This document shows positions 37,988-49,630 of a stretch of 64,000 nt of DNA, piece after piece. Each line of letters opens with the position of its first letter. Positions within the stretch are counted from its first letter, which is position 1. Below the pieces are notes generated by a model that was not told the DNA's origin, did no database searches, and saw nothing but the letters and a program-made list of their open reading frames with translations. The translations under genes and the position numbers were made by a program. Source of the DNA: Anthopleura xanthogrammica (taxonomy: Eukaryota; Cnidaria; Anthozoa; Actiniaria; Actiniidae); the NCBI GenBank assembly GCA_964019055.1, contig OZ025206.1, positions 8,437,617-8,501,616 on the forward strand, read 5' to 3'.

Positions 37988-39632
37988 TCATGAAAATACC
38001 TCTTGAGATAAAAACACGACTTTTTGGCGAAAAAAAATTCGGTTTTGACTGAGTAAAGGTGCTTTTTGGTCAAAAAAGCTGTTTTTTGCTGACCAAATTG
38101 GAAATTTGCTGAGAATTTTCTTTTGCTCGAAACACGACGTTTTCACTGCTAAACGCAAGTTTTGGCCGGGAAAAGCACATTTTGGGTGTCCAAAACACTG
38201 TTTTGCTGGAAAAAAAAGCTTTTTAGCCCAAAAAACTGAAAAATGGCCATTTTGGCTCTCAAAACCAGGTTTTTCGCTTACGGCGTCACCTGTTTGCTGA
38301 AACCCCCACTTTTTGCTCATGAAAATACCTCTTGAGATAAAAACACGACTTTTTGGCGAAAAAAAATTCGGTTTTGACTGAGTAAAGGTGCTTTTTGGTC
38401 AAAAAAGCTGTTTTTTGCTGACCAAATTGGAAATTTGCTGAGAATTTTCTTTTGCTCGAAACACGACGTTTTCACTGCTAAACGCAAGTTTTGGCCGGGA
38501 AAAGCACATTTTGGGTGTCCAAAACACTGTTTTGCTGGAAAAAAAAGCTTTTTAGCCCAAAAAACTGAAAAATGGCCATTTTGGCTCTCAAAACCAGGTT
38601 TTTCGCTTACGGCGTCACCTGTTTGCTGAAACCCCCACTTTTTGCTCATGAAAATACCTCTTGAGATAAAAACACGACTTTTTGGCGAAAAAAAATTCGG
38701 TTTTGACTGAGTAAAGGTGCTTTTTGGTCAAAAAAGCTGTTTTTTGCTGACCAAATTGGAAATTTGCTGAGAATTTTCTTTTGCTCGAAACACGACGTTT
38801 TCACTGCTAAACGCAAGTTTTGGCCGGGAAAAGCACATTTTGGGTGTCCAAAACACTGTTTTGCTGGAAAAAAAAGCTTTTTAGCCCAAAAAACTGAAAA
38901 ATGGCCATTTTGGCTCTCAAAACCAGGTTTTTCGCTTACGGCGTCACCTGTTTGCTGAAACCCCCACTTTTTGCTCATGAAAATACCTCTTGAGATAAAA
39001 ACACGACTTTTTGGCGAAAAAAAATTCGGTTTTGACTGAGTAAAGGTGCTTTTTGGTCAAAAAAGCTGTTTTTTGCTGACCAAATTGGAAATTTGCTGAG
39101 AATTTTCTTTTGCTCGAAACACGACGTTTTCACTGCTAAACGCAAGTTTTGGCCGGGAAAAGCACATTTTGGGTGTCCAAAACACTGTTTTGCTGGAAAA
39201 AAAAGCTTTTTAGCCCAAAAAACTGAAAAATGGCCATTTTGGCTCTCAAAACCAGGTTTTTCGCTTACGGCGTCACCTGTTTGCTGAAACCCCCACTTTT
39301 TGCTCATGAAAATACCTCTTGAGATAAAAACACGACTTTTTGGCGAAAAAAAATTCGGTTTTGACTGAGTAAAGGTGCTTTTTGGTCAAAAAAGCTGTTT
39401 TTTGCTGACCAAATTGGAAATTTGCTGAGAATTTTCTTTTGCTCGAAACACGACGTTTTCACTGCTAAACGCAAGTTTTGGCCGGGAAAAGCACATTTTG
39501 GGTGTCCAAAACACTGTTTTGCTGGAAAAAAAAGCTTTTTAGCCCAAAAAACTGAAAAATGGCCATTTTGGCTCTCAAAACCAGGTTTTTCGCTTACGGC
39601 GTCACCTGTTTGCTGAAACCCCCACTTTTTGC
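37988..39632. repeat. Homogenised run of identical monomers
   Basis: Five consecutive 329 bp monomers (37988, 38317, 38646, 38975 and 39304) look identical to one another and to the consensus, with no private variant that I could find. Shorter runs of the same kind occur at 30090-31076 and 34040-34697. Such runs suggest very recent amplification or gene conversion. Confidence 0.75.
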
Positions 39633-40619
39633 TCATGAAAATACCTCTTGAGATAAAAACACGACTTTTTGGCGAAAAAAAATTCGGTTTTCACTGAGTA
39701 AAGGTGCTTTTTGGTCAAAAAAGCTGTTTTTTGCTGACCAAATTGGAAATTTGCTGAGAATTTTCTTTTCCTCGAAACACGACGTTTTCACTGCTAAACG
39801 CAAGTTTTGGCCGGGAAAAGCACATTTTGGGTGTCCAAAACACTGTTTTGCTGGAAAAAAAAGCTTTTTAGCCCAAAAAACTGAAAAATGGCCATTTTGG
39901 CTCTCAAAACCAGGTTTTTCGCTTACGGCGTCACCTGTTTGCTGAAACCCCCACTTTTTGCTCATGAAAATACCTCTTGAGATAAAAACACGACTTTTTG
40001 GCGAAAAAAAATTCGGTTTTGACTGAGTAAAGGTGCTTTTTGGTCAAAAAAGCTGTTTTTTGCTGACCAAATTGGAAATTTGCTGAGAATTTTCTTTTGC
40101 TCGAAACACGACGTTTTCACTGCTAAACGCAAGTTTTGGCCGGGAAAAGCACATTTTGGGTGTCCAAAACACTGTTTTGCTGGAAAAAAAAGCTTTTTAG
40201 CCCAAAAAACTGAAAAATGGCCATTTTGGCTCTCAAAACCAGGTTTTTCGCTTACGGCGTCACCTGTTTGCTGAAACCCCCACTTTTTGCTCATGAAAAT
40301 ACCTCTTGAGATAAAAACACGACTTTTTGGCGAAAAAAAATTCGGTTTTGACTGAGTAAAGGTGCTTTTTGGTCAAAAAAGCTGTTTTTTGCTGACCAAA
40401 TTGGAAATTTGCTGAGAATTTTCTTTTGCTCGAAACACGACGTTTTCACTGCTAAACGCAAGTTTTGGCCGGGAAAAGCACATTTTGGGTGTCCAAAACA
40501 CTGTTTTGCTGGAAAAAAAAGCTTTTTAGCCCAAAAAACTGAAAAATGGCCATTTTGGCTCTCAAAACCAGGTTTTTCGCTTACGGCGTCACCTGTTTGC
40601 TGAAACCCCCACTTTTTGC

Positions 40620-42923
40620 TCATGAAAATACCTCTTGAGATAAAAACACGACTTTTTGGCGAAAAAAAATTCGGTTTTGACTGAGTAAAGGTGCTTTTTG
40701 GTCAAAAAAGCTGTTTTTTGCTGACCAAATTGGAAATTTGCTGAGAATTTTCTTTTGCTCGAAACACGACGTTTTCACTGCTAAACGCAAGTTTTGGCCG
40801 GGAAAAGCACATTTTGGGTGTCCAAAACACTGTTTTGCTGGAAAAAAAAGCTTTTTAGCCCAAAAAACTGAAAAATGGCCATTTTGTCTCTCAAAACCAG
40901 GTTTTTCGCTTACGGCGTCACCTGTTTGCTGAAACCCCCACTTTTTGCTCATGAAAATACCTCTTGAGATAAAAACACGACTTTTTGGCGAAAAAAAAAT
41001 CGGTTTTGACTGAGTAAAGGTGCTTTTTGGTCAAAAAAGCTGTTTTTTGCTGACCAAATTGGAAATTTGCTGAGAATTTTCTTTTGCTCGAAACACGACG
41101 TTTTCACTGCTAAACGCAAGTTTTGGCCGGGAAAAGCACATTTTGGGTGTCCAAAACACTGTTTTGCTGGAAAAAAAAGCTTTTTAACCCAAAAATTTGA
41201 AAAATGGCCATTTTGGCTCTCAAAACCAGGTTTTTCGCTTACGGCGTCACCTGTTTGCTGAAACCCCCACTTTTTGCTCATGAAAATACCTCTTGAGATA
41301 AAAACACGACTTTTTGGCGAAAAAAAATTCGGTTTTCACTGAGTAAAGGTGCTTTTTGGTCAAAAAAGCTGTTTTTTTCCTGACCAAATTGGAAATTTGC
41401 TGAGAATTTTCTTTTGCTCGAAACACGACGTTTTCACTTCTAAACGCAAGTTTTGGCCGGGAAAAGCACATTTTGGGTGTCCAAAACACTGTTTTGCTGG
41501 AAAAAAAAGCTTTTTAGCCCAAAAAACTGAAAAATGGCCATTTTGTCTCTCAAAACCAGGTTTTTCGCTTACGGCGTCACCTGTTTGCTGAAACCCCCAC
41601 TTTTTGCTCATGAAAATACCTCTTGAGATAAAAACACGACTTTTTGGCGAAAAAAAATTCGGTTTTCACTGAGTAAAGGTGCTTTTTGGTCAAAAAAGCT
41701 GTTTTTTGCTGACCAAATTGGAAATTTGCTGAGAATTTTCTTTTGCTCGAAACACGACGTTTTCACTGCTAAACGCAAGTTTTGGCCGGGAAAAGCACAT
41801 TTTGGGTGTCCAAAACACTGTTTTTCTGAAAAAAAAAGCTTTTTAACCCAAAAATTTGAAAAATGGCCATTTTGGCTCTCAAAACCAGGTTTTTCGCTTA
41901 CGGCGTCACCTGTTTGCTGAAACCCCCACTTTTTGCTCATGAAAATACCTCTTGAGATAAAAACACGACTTTTTGGCGAAAAAAAATTCGGTTTTCACTG
42001 AGTAAAGGTGCTTTTTGGTCAAAAAAGCTGTTTTTTGCTGACCAAATTGGAAATTTGCTGAGAATTTTCTTTTGCTCGAAACACGACGTTTTCACTGCTA
42101 AACGCAAGTTTTGGCCTGGAAAAGCACATTTTGGGTGTCCAAAACACTGTTTTTCTGAAAAAAAAAGCTTTTTAGCCCAAAAAACTGAAAAATGGCCATT
42201 TTGGCTCTCAAAACCAGGTTTTTCGCTTACGGCGTCACCTGTTTGCTGAAACCCCCACTTTTTGCTCATGAAAATACCTCTTGAGATAAAAACACGACTT
42301 TTTGGCGAAAAAAAATTCGGTTTTCACTGAGTAAAGGTGCTTTTTGGTCAAAAAAGCTGTTTTTTGCTGACCAAATTGGAAATTTGCTGAGAATTTTCTT
42401 TTGCTCGAAACACGACGTTTTCACTGCTAAACGCAAGTTTTGGCCGGGAAAAGCACATTTTGGGTGTCCAAAACACTGTTTTTCTGAAAAAAAAAGCTTT
42501 TTAACCCAAAAATTTGAAAAATGGCCATTTTGGCTCTCAAAACCAGGTTTTTCGCTTACGGCGTCACCTGTTTGCTGAAACCCCCACTTTTTGCTCATGA
42601 AAATACCTCTTGAGATAAAAACACGACTTTTTGGCGAAAAAAAATTCGGTTTTCACTGAGTAAAGGTGCTTTTTGGTCAAAAAAGCTGTTTTTTGCTGAC
42701 CAAATTGGAAATTTGCTGAGAATTTTCTTTTGCTCGAAACACGACGTTTTCACTGCTAAACGCAAGTTTTGGCCTGGAAAAGCACATTTTGGGTGTCCAA
42801 AACACTGTTTTTCTGAAAAAAAAAGCTTTTTAGCCCAAAAAACTGAAAAATGGCCATTTTGGCTCTCAAAACCAGGTTTTTCGCTTACGGCGTCACCTGT
42901 TTGCTGAAACCCCCACTTTTTGC
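40620..42923. repeat. Alternating two-monomer higher-order repeat, 658-659 bp
   Basis: Two monomer types alternate. One (40949, 41608, 42266) has TTTTTAACCCAAAAATTTGAAAAATGG. The other (40620, 41278, 41937, 42595) has the usual AGCCCAAAAAACTG, with TTTTGTCTCTC in the first two. From 41608 onward both types also carry GTTTTTCTGAAAAAAAAAGC, and 41937 and 42595 share GGCCTGGAAAAGC. This shows a second variant being spread through an existing dimer. The run ends just before the foldback element. Confidence 0.85.
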
Positions 42924-43317
42924 TCATGAAAATACCTCTTGAGATAAAAACACGACTTTTTGGCGAAAAAAAAAATCGGTTTTGACTGAGTAAAGGTGCT
43001 TTTTGGTCAAAAAAGCTGTTTTTTGCTGACCAAATTGGAAATTTGCTGAGAATTTTCTTTTGCTCGAAACACGACGTTTTCACTGCTAAACGCAAGTTTT
43101 GGCCGGGAAAAGCACATTTTGGGTGTCCAAAACACTGTTTTGCTGGAAAAAAAAGCTTTTTAGCCCAAAAAACTGAAAAATGGCCATTTTGGCTCTCAAA
43201 ACCAGGTTTTTCGCTTACGGCGTCACCTGTTTGCTGAAACCCCCACTTTTTGCTCATGAAAATACCTCTTGAGATAAAAACACGACTTTTTGGCGAAAAA
43301 AAATTCGGTTTTGACTG

Positions 43318-43324
43318 AGTAAAG
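43318..43324. repeat. Target-site duplication, left copy (AGTAAAG)
   Basis: AGTAAAG is the normal satellite sequence at this point (GACTGAGTAAAGGTGC). It is repeated with one mismatch as ACTAAAG at 44427-44433. If the terminal bases of the element are counted differently, the duplication can be read as 8 or 9 bp (TGAGTAAAG against TGACTAAAG), still with one mismatch. Confidence 0.75.
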
Positions 43325-43814
43325 CACAGGTATCCCAAGCTGGGTTTCTGTGATATCCTATTGAACTTATAAGGCAATGTATGGCGATTTTTCGAAAAAA
43401 TTAAAAATCAGTAAATCACACAAATAAATGTTCCTACTTGTGTTTCGTGTTTTCCTTTGAGTCTCTGTGAAGTTTCAGGTCGTTTGCAGCAATATTGAGC
43501 GAGTATTGTGGTGGAGTATCCCTCGTACTTAAAAATTGGGAAGGTAGCACACTTCAGGCCGCTCGAACCCTCGATAAGGGTCAATAATTCGCCTCTAGTT
43601 CAGCCAAAATTACACATCACGCCGAAATTCTTTCACAGAACCTTAGTCCGACATTTGATACAACCACACAATCGATCTCCCTTTCGGAATTCAACGCTAA
43701 CATTTTCAAAACCCATTTTTTTTCGAAGCCATTGCCAATCCGATGTGATATGAACCAACCAAGGTTGGAACGGCTTTCAACCGTCGTTACAAAAACCATG
43801 CGTACCCTCACCTC
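43325..43814 (+). repeat. Left terminal inverted repeat of the foldback element
   Basis: This 490 bp arm pairs with 43936-44426. It contains an AT-rich small palindrome near the tip (CGATTTTTCGAAAAAATTAA) and the outer half is the same as the right arm except for scattered substitutions. Differences cluster in the first 160 bp and the last 170 bp. The central stretch from about 43483 to 43645, from the GTTTGCAGC region to ACCTTAG, is identical between the arms by eye. Confidence 0.88.
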
Positions 43815-43935
43815 AAATCCTTCTGTGTTGATTGATACAAGTACGTTGTTTATATATATTTTAAATGAATCACGTCTCTATTGGCAAATTGCTATTGGTC
43901 GGCTAAAACAATAGCAGTGACATTTGTTAACCTTG
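43815..43935. other. Loop between the inverted arms (121 bp)
   Basis: This is the only part of the element with no inverted partner. It is AT-rich, with TTTATATATATTTTAAATG in the middle. It contains a small hairpin of its own: TGCTATTG at 43890-43897 pairs with CAATAGCA at 43909-43916, with 11 bases between. I see no coding capacity or recognisable motif. Confidence 0.75.
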
Positions 43936-44426
43936 GAGGGGAGGGTACGCATGGTTTTTGTAACGACGGTTGAAAGCCGTTCCAACCTTGGTTGGTTCAT
44001 ATCACATTGGATTGGCAATGGCTTCGGAAAAAAATTGGCTTTTGAAAATGTTAGCATTGAATTCCGAAAGGGAAATCGATTGTGTGGTTGTATCAAATAT
44101 CGAACTAAGGTTCTGTGAAAGAATTTCGGCGTGATGTGTAATTTTGGCTGAACTAGAGGCGAATTATTGACCCTTATCGAGGGTTCGAGCGGCCTGAAGT
44201 GTGCTACCTTCCCAATTTTTAAGTACGAGGGATACTCCACCACAATACTCGCTCAATATTGCTGCAAATGACCTGAAACTTCACAGAGACTCAAAGCAAA
44301 ACACAAAACACAAGTAGGGACATTTATTTGTGTGATTTACTGATTTTTAATTTTTTCGAAAAATCGCCATACATTGCCTTATAAGTTCGATAGGAAACCA
44401 CAGAAACCCAGCTTGGAATACCTGTG
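43936..44426 (-). repeat. Right terminal inverted repeat of the foldback element
   Basis: This 491 bp arm is the reverse complement of 43325-43814 at about 96-97% identity by hand alignment. Its differences from the left arm include GGTTTCC for GATATCC near the tip, a shifted T-run near 44024-44033 with a 1 bp indel, and CTCCCCTC for CTCACCTC at the inner edge. In the shared reading frame several of these would change amino acids, which argues against coding constraint. Confidence 0.88.
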
Positions 44427-44433
44427 ACTAAAG
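44427..44433. repeat. Target-site duplication, right copy (ACTAAAG)
   Basis: This matches AGTAAAG at 43318-43324 with one mismatch. Deleting 43325-44433 restores the normal monomer sequence GACTGAGTAAAGGTGC exactly, which supports simple insertion without loss of satellite sequence. Confidence 0.75.
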
Positions 44434-47400
44434 GTGCTTTTTGGTCAAAAAAGCTGTTTTTTGCTGACCAAATTGGAAATTTGCTGAGAATTTTCTTTTG
44501 CTCGAAACACGACGTTTTCACTGCTAAACGCAAGTTTTGGCCGGGAAAAGCACATTTTGGGTGTCCAAAACACTGTTTTGCTGGAAAAAAAAGCTTTTTA
44601 GCCCAAAAAACTGAAAAATGGCCATTTTGGCTCTCAAAACCAGGTTTTTCGCTTACGGCGTCACCTGTTTGCTGAAACCCCCACTTTTTGCTCATGAAAA
44701 TACCTCTTGAGATAAAAACACGACTTTTTGGCGAAACAAAATTCGGTTTTGACTGAGTAAAGGTGCTTTTTGGTCAAAAAAGCTGTTTTTTGCTGACCAA
44801 ATTGGAAATTTGCTGAGAATTTTCTTTTGCTCGAAACACGACGTTTTCACTGCTAAACGCAAGTTTTGGCCGGGAAAAGCACATTTTGGGTGTCCAAAAC
44901 ACTGTTTTGCTGGAAAAAAAAGCTTTTTAGCCCAAAAAACTGAAAAATGGCCATTTTGGCTCTCAAAACCAGGTTTTTCGCTTACGGCGTCACCTGTTTG
45001 CTGAAACCCCCACTTTTTGCTCATGAAAATACCTCTTGAGATAAAAACACGACTTTTTGGCGAAAAAAAATTCGGTTTTGACTGAGTAAAGGTGCTTTTT
45101 GGTCAAAAAAGCTGTTTTTTGCTGACCAAATTGGAAATTTGCTGAGAATTTTCTTTTGCTCGAAACACGACGTTTTCACTGCTAAACGCAAGTTTTGGCC
45201 GGGAAAAGCACATTTTGGGTGTCCAAAACACTGTTTTGCTGGAAAAAATAGCTTTTTAGCCCAAAAAACTGAAAAATGGCCATTTTGGCTCTCAAAACCA
45301 GGTTTTTCGCTTACGGCGTCACCTGTTTGCTGAAACCCCCACTTTTTGCTCATGAAAATACCTCTTGAGATAAAAACACGACTTTTTGGCGAAAAAAAAT
45401 TCGGTTTTGACTGAGTAAAGGTGCTTTTTGGTCAAAAAAGCTGTTTTTTGCTGACCAAATTGGAAATTTGCTGAGAATTTTCTTTTGCTCGAAACACGAC
45501 GTTTTCACTGCTAAACGCAAGTTTTGGCCGGGAAAAGCACATTTTGGGTGTCCAAAACACTGTTTTGCTGGAAAAAAAAGCTTTTTAGCCCAAAAAACTG
45601 AAAAATGGCCATTTTGGCTCTCAAAACCAGGTTTTTCGCTTACGGCGTCACCTGTTTGCTGAAACCCCCACTTTTTGCTCATGAAAATACCTCTTGAGAT
45701 AAAAACACGACTTTTTGGCGAAAAAAAATTCGGTTTTGACTGAGTAAAGGTGCTTTTTGGTCAAAAAAGCTGTTTTTTGCTGACCAAATTGGAAATTTGC
45801 TGAGAATTTTCTTTTGCTCGAAACACGACGTTTTCACTGCTAAACGCAAGTTTTGGCCGGGAAAAGCACATTTTGGGTGTCCAAAACACTGTTTTGCTGG
45901 AAAAAATAGCTTTTTAGCCCAAAAAACTGAAAAATGGCCATTTTGGCTCTCAAAACCAGGTTTTTCGCTTACGGCGTCACCTGTTTGCTGAAACCCCCAC
46001 TTTTTGCTCATGAAAATACCTCTTGAGATAAAAACACGACTTTTTGGCGAAAACAAATTCGGTTTTGACTGAGTAAAGGTGCTTTTTGGTCAAAAAAGCT
46101 GTTTTTTGCTGACCAAATTGGAAATTTGCTGAGAATTTTCTTTTGCTCGAAACACGACGTTTTCACTGCTAAACGCAAGTTTTGGCCGGGAAAAGCACAT
46201 TTTGGGTGTCCAAAACACTGTTTTGCTGGAAAAAAAAGCTTTTTAGCCCAAAAAACTGAAAAATGGCCATTTTGGCTCTCAAAACCAGGTTTTTCGCTTA
46301 CGGCGTCACCTGTTTGCTGAAACCCCCACTTTTTGCTCATGAAAATACCTCTTGAGATAAAAACACGACTTTTTGGCGAAAAAAAATTCGGTTTTGACTG
46401 AGTAAAGGTGCTTTTTGGTCAAAAAAGCTGTTTTTTGCTGACCAAATTGGAAATTTGCTGAGAATTTTCTTTTGCTCGAAACACGACGTTTTCACTGCTA
46501 AACGCAAGTTTTGGCCGGGAAAAGCACATTTTGGGTGTCCAAAACACTGTTTTGCTGGAAAAAAAAGCTTTTTAGCCCAAAAAACTGAAAAATGGCCATT
46601 TTGGCTCTCAAAACCAGGTTTTTCGCTTACGGCGTCACCTGTTTGCTGAAACCCCCACTTTTTGCTCATGAAAATACCTCTTGAGATAAAAACACGACTT
46701 TTTGGCGAAAAAAAATTCGGTTTTGACTGAGTAAAGGTGCTTTTTGGTCAAAAAAGCTGTTTTTTGCTGACCAAATTGGAAATTTGCTGAGAATTTTCTT
46801 TTGCTCGAAACACGACGTTTTCACTGCTAAACGCAAGTTTTGGCCGGGAAAAGCACATTTTGGGTGTCCAAAACACTGTTTTGCTGGAAAAAAAAGCTTT
46901 TTAGCCCAAAAAACTGAAAAATGGCCATTTTGGCTCTCAAAACCAGGTTTTTCGCTTACGGCGTCACCTGTTTGCTGAAACCCCCACTTTTTGCTCATGA
47001 AAATACCTCTTGCGATAAAAACACGACTTTTTGGCGAAAAAAAATTCGGTTTTGACTGAGTAAAGGTGCTTTTTGGTGAAAAAAGCTGTTTTTTGCTGAC
47101 CAAATTGGAAATTTGCTGAGAATTTTCTTTTGCTCGAAACACGACGTTTTCACTGCTAAACGCAAGTTTTGGCCGGGAAAAGCACATTTTGGGTGTCCAA
47201 AACACTGTTTTGCTGGAAAAAAAAGCTTTTTAGCCCAAAAAACTGAAAAATGGCCATTTTGGCTCTCAAAACCAGGTTTTTCGCTTACGGCGTCACCTGT
47301 TTGCTGAAACCCCCACTTTTTGCTCATGAAAATACCTCTTCAGATAAAAACACGACTTTTTGGCGAAAAAAAAATTCGGTTTTGACTGAGTAAAGGTGCT

Positions 47401-48641
47401 TTTTGGTCAAAAAAGCTGTTTTTTGCTGACCAAATTGGAAATTTGCTGAGAATTTTCTTTTGCTCGAAACACGACGTTTTCACTGCTAAGCGCAAGTTTT
47501 GGCCGGGAAAAGCACATTTTGGGTGTCCAAAACACTGTTTTGCTGGAAAAAAAAGCTTTTTAGCCCAAAAAACTGAAAAATGGCCATTTTGGCTCTCAAA
47601 ACCAGGTTTTTCGCTTACGGCGTCACCTGTTTGCTGAAACCCCCACTTTTTGCTCATGAAAATACCTCTTGAGATAAAAACACGACTTTTTGGCGAAAAA
47701 AAATTCGGTTTTGACTGAGTAAAGGTGCTTTTTGGTCAAAAAAGCTGTTTTTTGCTGACCAAATTGGAAATTTGCTGAGAATTTTCTTTTGCTCGAAACA
47801 CGACGTTTTCACTGCTAAACGCAAGTTTTGGCCGGGAAAAGCACATTTTGGGTGTCCAAAACACTGTTTTGCTGGAAAAAAAAGCTTTTTAGCCCAAAAA
47901 ACTGAAAAATGGCCATTTTGGCTCTCAAAACCAGGTTTTTCGCTTACGGCGTCACCTGTTTGCTGAAACCCCCACTTTCTGCTCATGAAAATACCTCTTG
48001 AGATAAAAACACGACTTTTTGGGGGAAAAAAATTCGGTTTTGACTGAGTAAAGGTGCTTTTTGGTCAAAAAAGCTGTTTTTTGCTGACCAAATTGGAAAT
48101 TTGCTGAGAATTTTCTTTTGCTCGAAACACGACGTTTTCACTGCTAAACGCAAGTTTTGGCCGAGAAAAGCACATTTTGGGTGTCGAAAACACTGTTTTG
48201 CTGGAAAAAAAAGCCTTTAAGACCAAAAAACTGAAAAATGGCCATTTTGGCTCTCAAAACCAGGTTTTTCGCTTACGGCGTCACCTGTTTGCTGAAACCC
48301 CCACTTTTTGCTCATGAAAATACCTCTTGAGATAAAAACACGACTTTTTGGCGAAAAAAAATTCGGTTTTGACTGAGTAAAGGTACTTTTTGGTCAAAAA
48401 AGCTGTTTTTTGCTGACCAAATTGGAAATTTGCTGAGAATTTTCTTTTGCGCGAAACACGACGTTTTCACTGCTAAACGCAAGTTTTGGCCGGGAAAAGC
48501 ACATTTTGGGTGTCCAAAACACTGTTTTGCTGGGAAAAAAAAGCTTTTTAGCCCAAAAAACTGAAAAATGGCCATTTTGGCTCTCAAAACCAGGTTTTTC
48601 GCTTACGGCGTCACCTGTTTGCTGAAACCCCTACTTTTTGC

Positions 48642-49630
48642 TCATGAAAATACCTCTTGAGATAAAAACACGACTTTTTGGCGAAAAAAAATTCGGTTTT
48701 GACTGAGTAAAGGTGCTTTTTGGTCAAAAAAGCTGTTTTTTGCTGACCAAATTTGAAATTTGCTGAGAATTTTCTTTTGCTCGAAACACGACGTTTTCAC
48801 TGTTAAACGCAAGTTTTGGCCGGGAAAAGCACATTTTGGGTGTCCAAAACACTGTTTTGCTGGAAAAAAAAGCTTTTTAGCCCAAAAAAACTGAAAAATG
48901 GCCATTTTGGCTCTCAAAACCAGGTTTTTCGCTTACGGCGTCACCTGTTTGCTGAAACCCCCACTTTTTGCTCATGAAAATACCTCTTGAGATAAAAACA
49001 CGACTTTTTGGCGAAAAAAAATTCGGTTTTGACTGAGTAAAGGTGCTTTTTGGTCAAAAAAGCTGTTTTTTGCTGACCAAATTGGAAATTTGCTGAGAAT
49101 TTTCTTTTGCTCGAAACACGACGTTTTCACTGCTAAACGCAAGTTTTGGCCGGGAAAAGCACGTTTTGGGTGTCCAAAACACTGTTTTGCTGGAAAAAAA
49201 AGCTTTTTAGCCCAAAAAACTGAAAAATGGCCATTTTGGCTCTCAAAACCAGGTTTTTCGCTTACGGCGTCACCTGTTTGCTGAAACCCCCACTTTTTGC
49301 TCATGAAAATACCTCTTGAGATAAAAACACGACTTTTTGGCGAAAAAAAATTCGGTTTTGACTGAGTAAAGGTGCTTTTTGGTCAAAAAAGCTGTTTTTT
49401 GCTGACCAAATTGGAAATTTGCTGAGAATTTTCTTTTGCTCGAAACACGACGTTTTCACTGTTAAACGCAAGTTTTGGCCGGGAAAAGCACATTTTGGGT
49501 GTCCAAAACACTGTTTTGCTGGAAAAAAAAGCTTTTTAGCCCAAAAAAACTGAAAAATGGCCATTTTGGCTCTCAAAACCAGGTTTTTCGCTTACGGCGT
49601 CACCTGTTTGCTGAAACCCCCACTTTTTGC
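48642..49630. repeat. Partial dimeric repeat, 659 bp offset
   Basis: Monomers at 48642 and 49301 share CACTGTTAAACGC and a seven-A run before CTGAAAAATGG. The monomer at 48972 between them has GCACGTTTTGGG, and so does the one at 49960. The copy at 48642 has a private ATTTGAAATTTG. Confidence 0.78.

Larger units (their letters stand above)
1..43324. repeat. Satellite DNA array, left part (329-330 bp monomer)
   Basis: About 131 head-to-tail copies of one monomer, all in the same orientation, cut mid-monomer at base 1 and interrupted at 43324 by a foldback element. The landmark TTTGCTCATGAAAATACC recurs every 329 or 330 bp (for example at phase positions 122, 451, 780, 1109, 1439). Most copies differ from the consensus by only a few substitutions or a 1 bp change in an A or T run. 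There is no unique sequence between copies. Known satellites with this design occupy centromeric, pericentromeric or subtelomeric heterochromatin; which applies here cannot be told from the window. No gene or RNA gene is visible in this stretch. Confidence 0.98.
43325..44426. mobile_element. Foldback (long-inverted-repeat) DNA element, non-autonomous, 1102 bp
   Basis: This is a single-copy insertion into a satellite monomer. Its ends are inverted: CACAGGTATCCCAAG at the left, and the same with one change (CACAGGTATTCCAAG) when the right end is read on the minus strand. The inverted arms run 43325-43814 and 43936-44426, about 490 bp each, with roughly 17 differences including one 1 bp indel by hand alignment. 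They enclose a 121 bp loop. No transposase motif is visible, so mobility would need an enzyme supplied from elsewhere. Long inverted arms with a 7-9 bp target duplication fit foldback elements and long-TIR Mutator-like or hAT-like derivatives. I cannot assign the superfamily. It is absent from the rest of the window. Confidence 0.88.

Noticed and set aside
1..43324. CRISPR array
   Set aside because: The repeat unit is 329 bp with no unique spacers between short repeats, and there are no cas genes.
43508..43753. 81-codon plus-strand frame in the left arm of the foldback element
   Set aside because: The same frame start appears on the opposite strand in the right arm because the arms are inverted copies. 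The few differences change amino acids or shift the frame, and no transposase motif is visible.
44024..44040. Poly-A/T tail marking a retroposon
   Set aside because: The T-run near 43717-43724 and its mirror A-run near 44027-44033 lie inside the inverted arms, not at an element end. The ends are inverted repeats, as in DNA elements.
43878..44243. 121-codon minus-strand frame in the right arm as a transposase fragment
   Set aside because: It runs out of the arm into the non-repeated loop, resembles no transposase catalytic core that I recognise, and is disrupted in the mirror copy.
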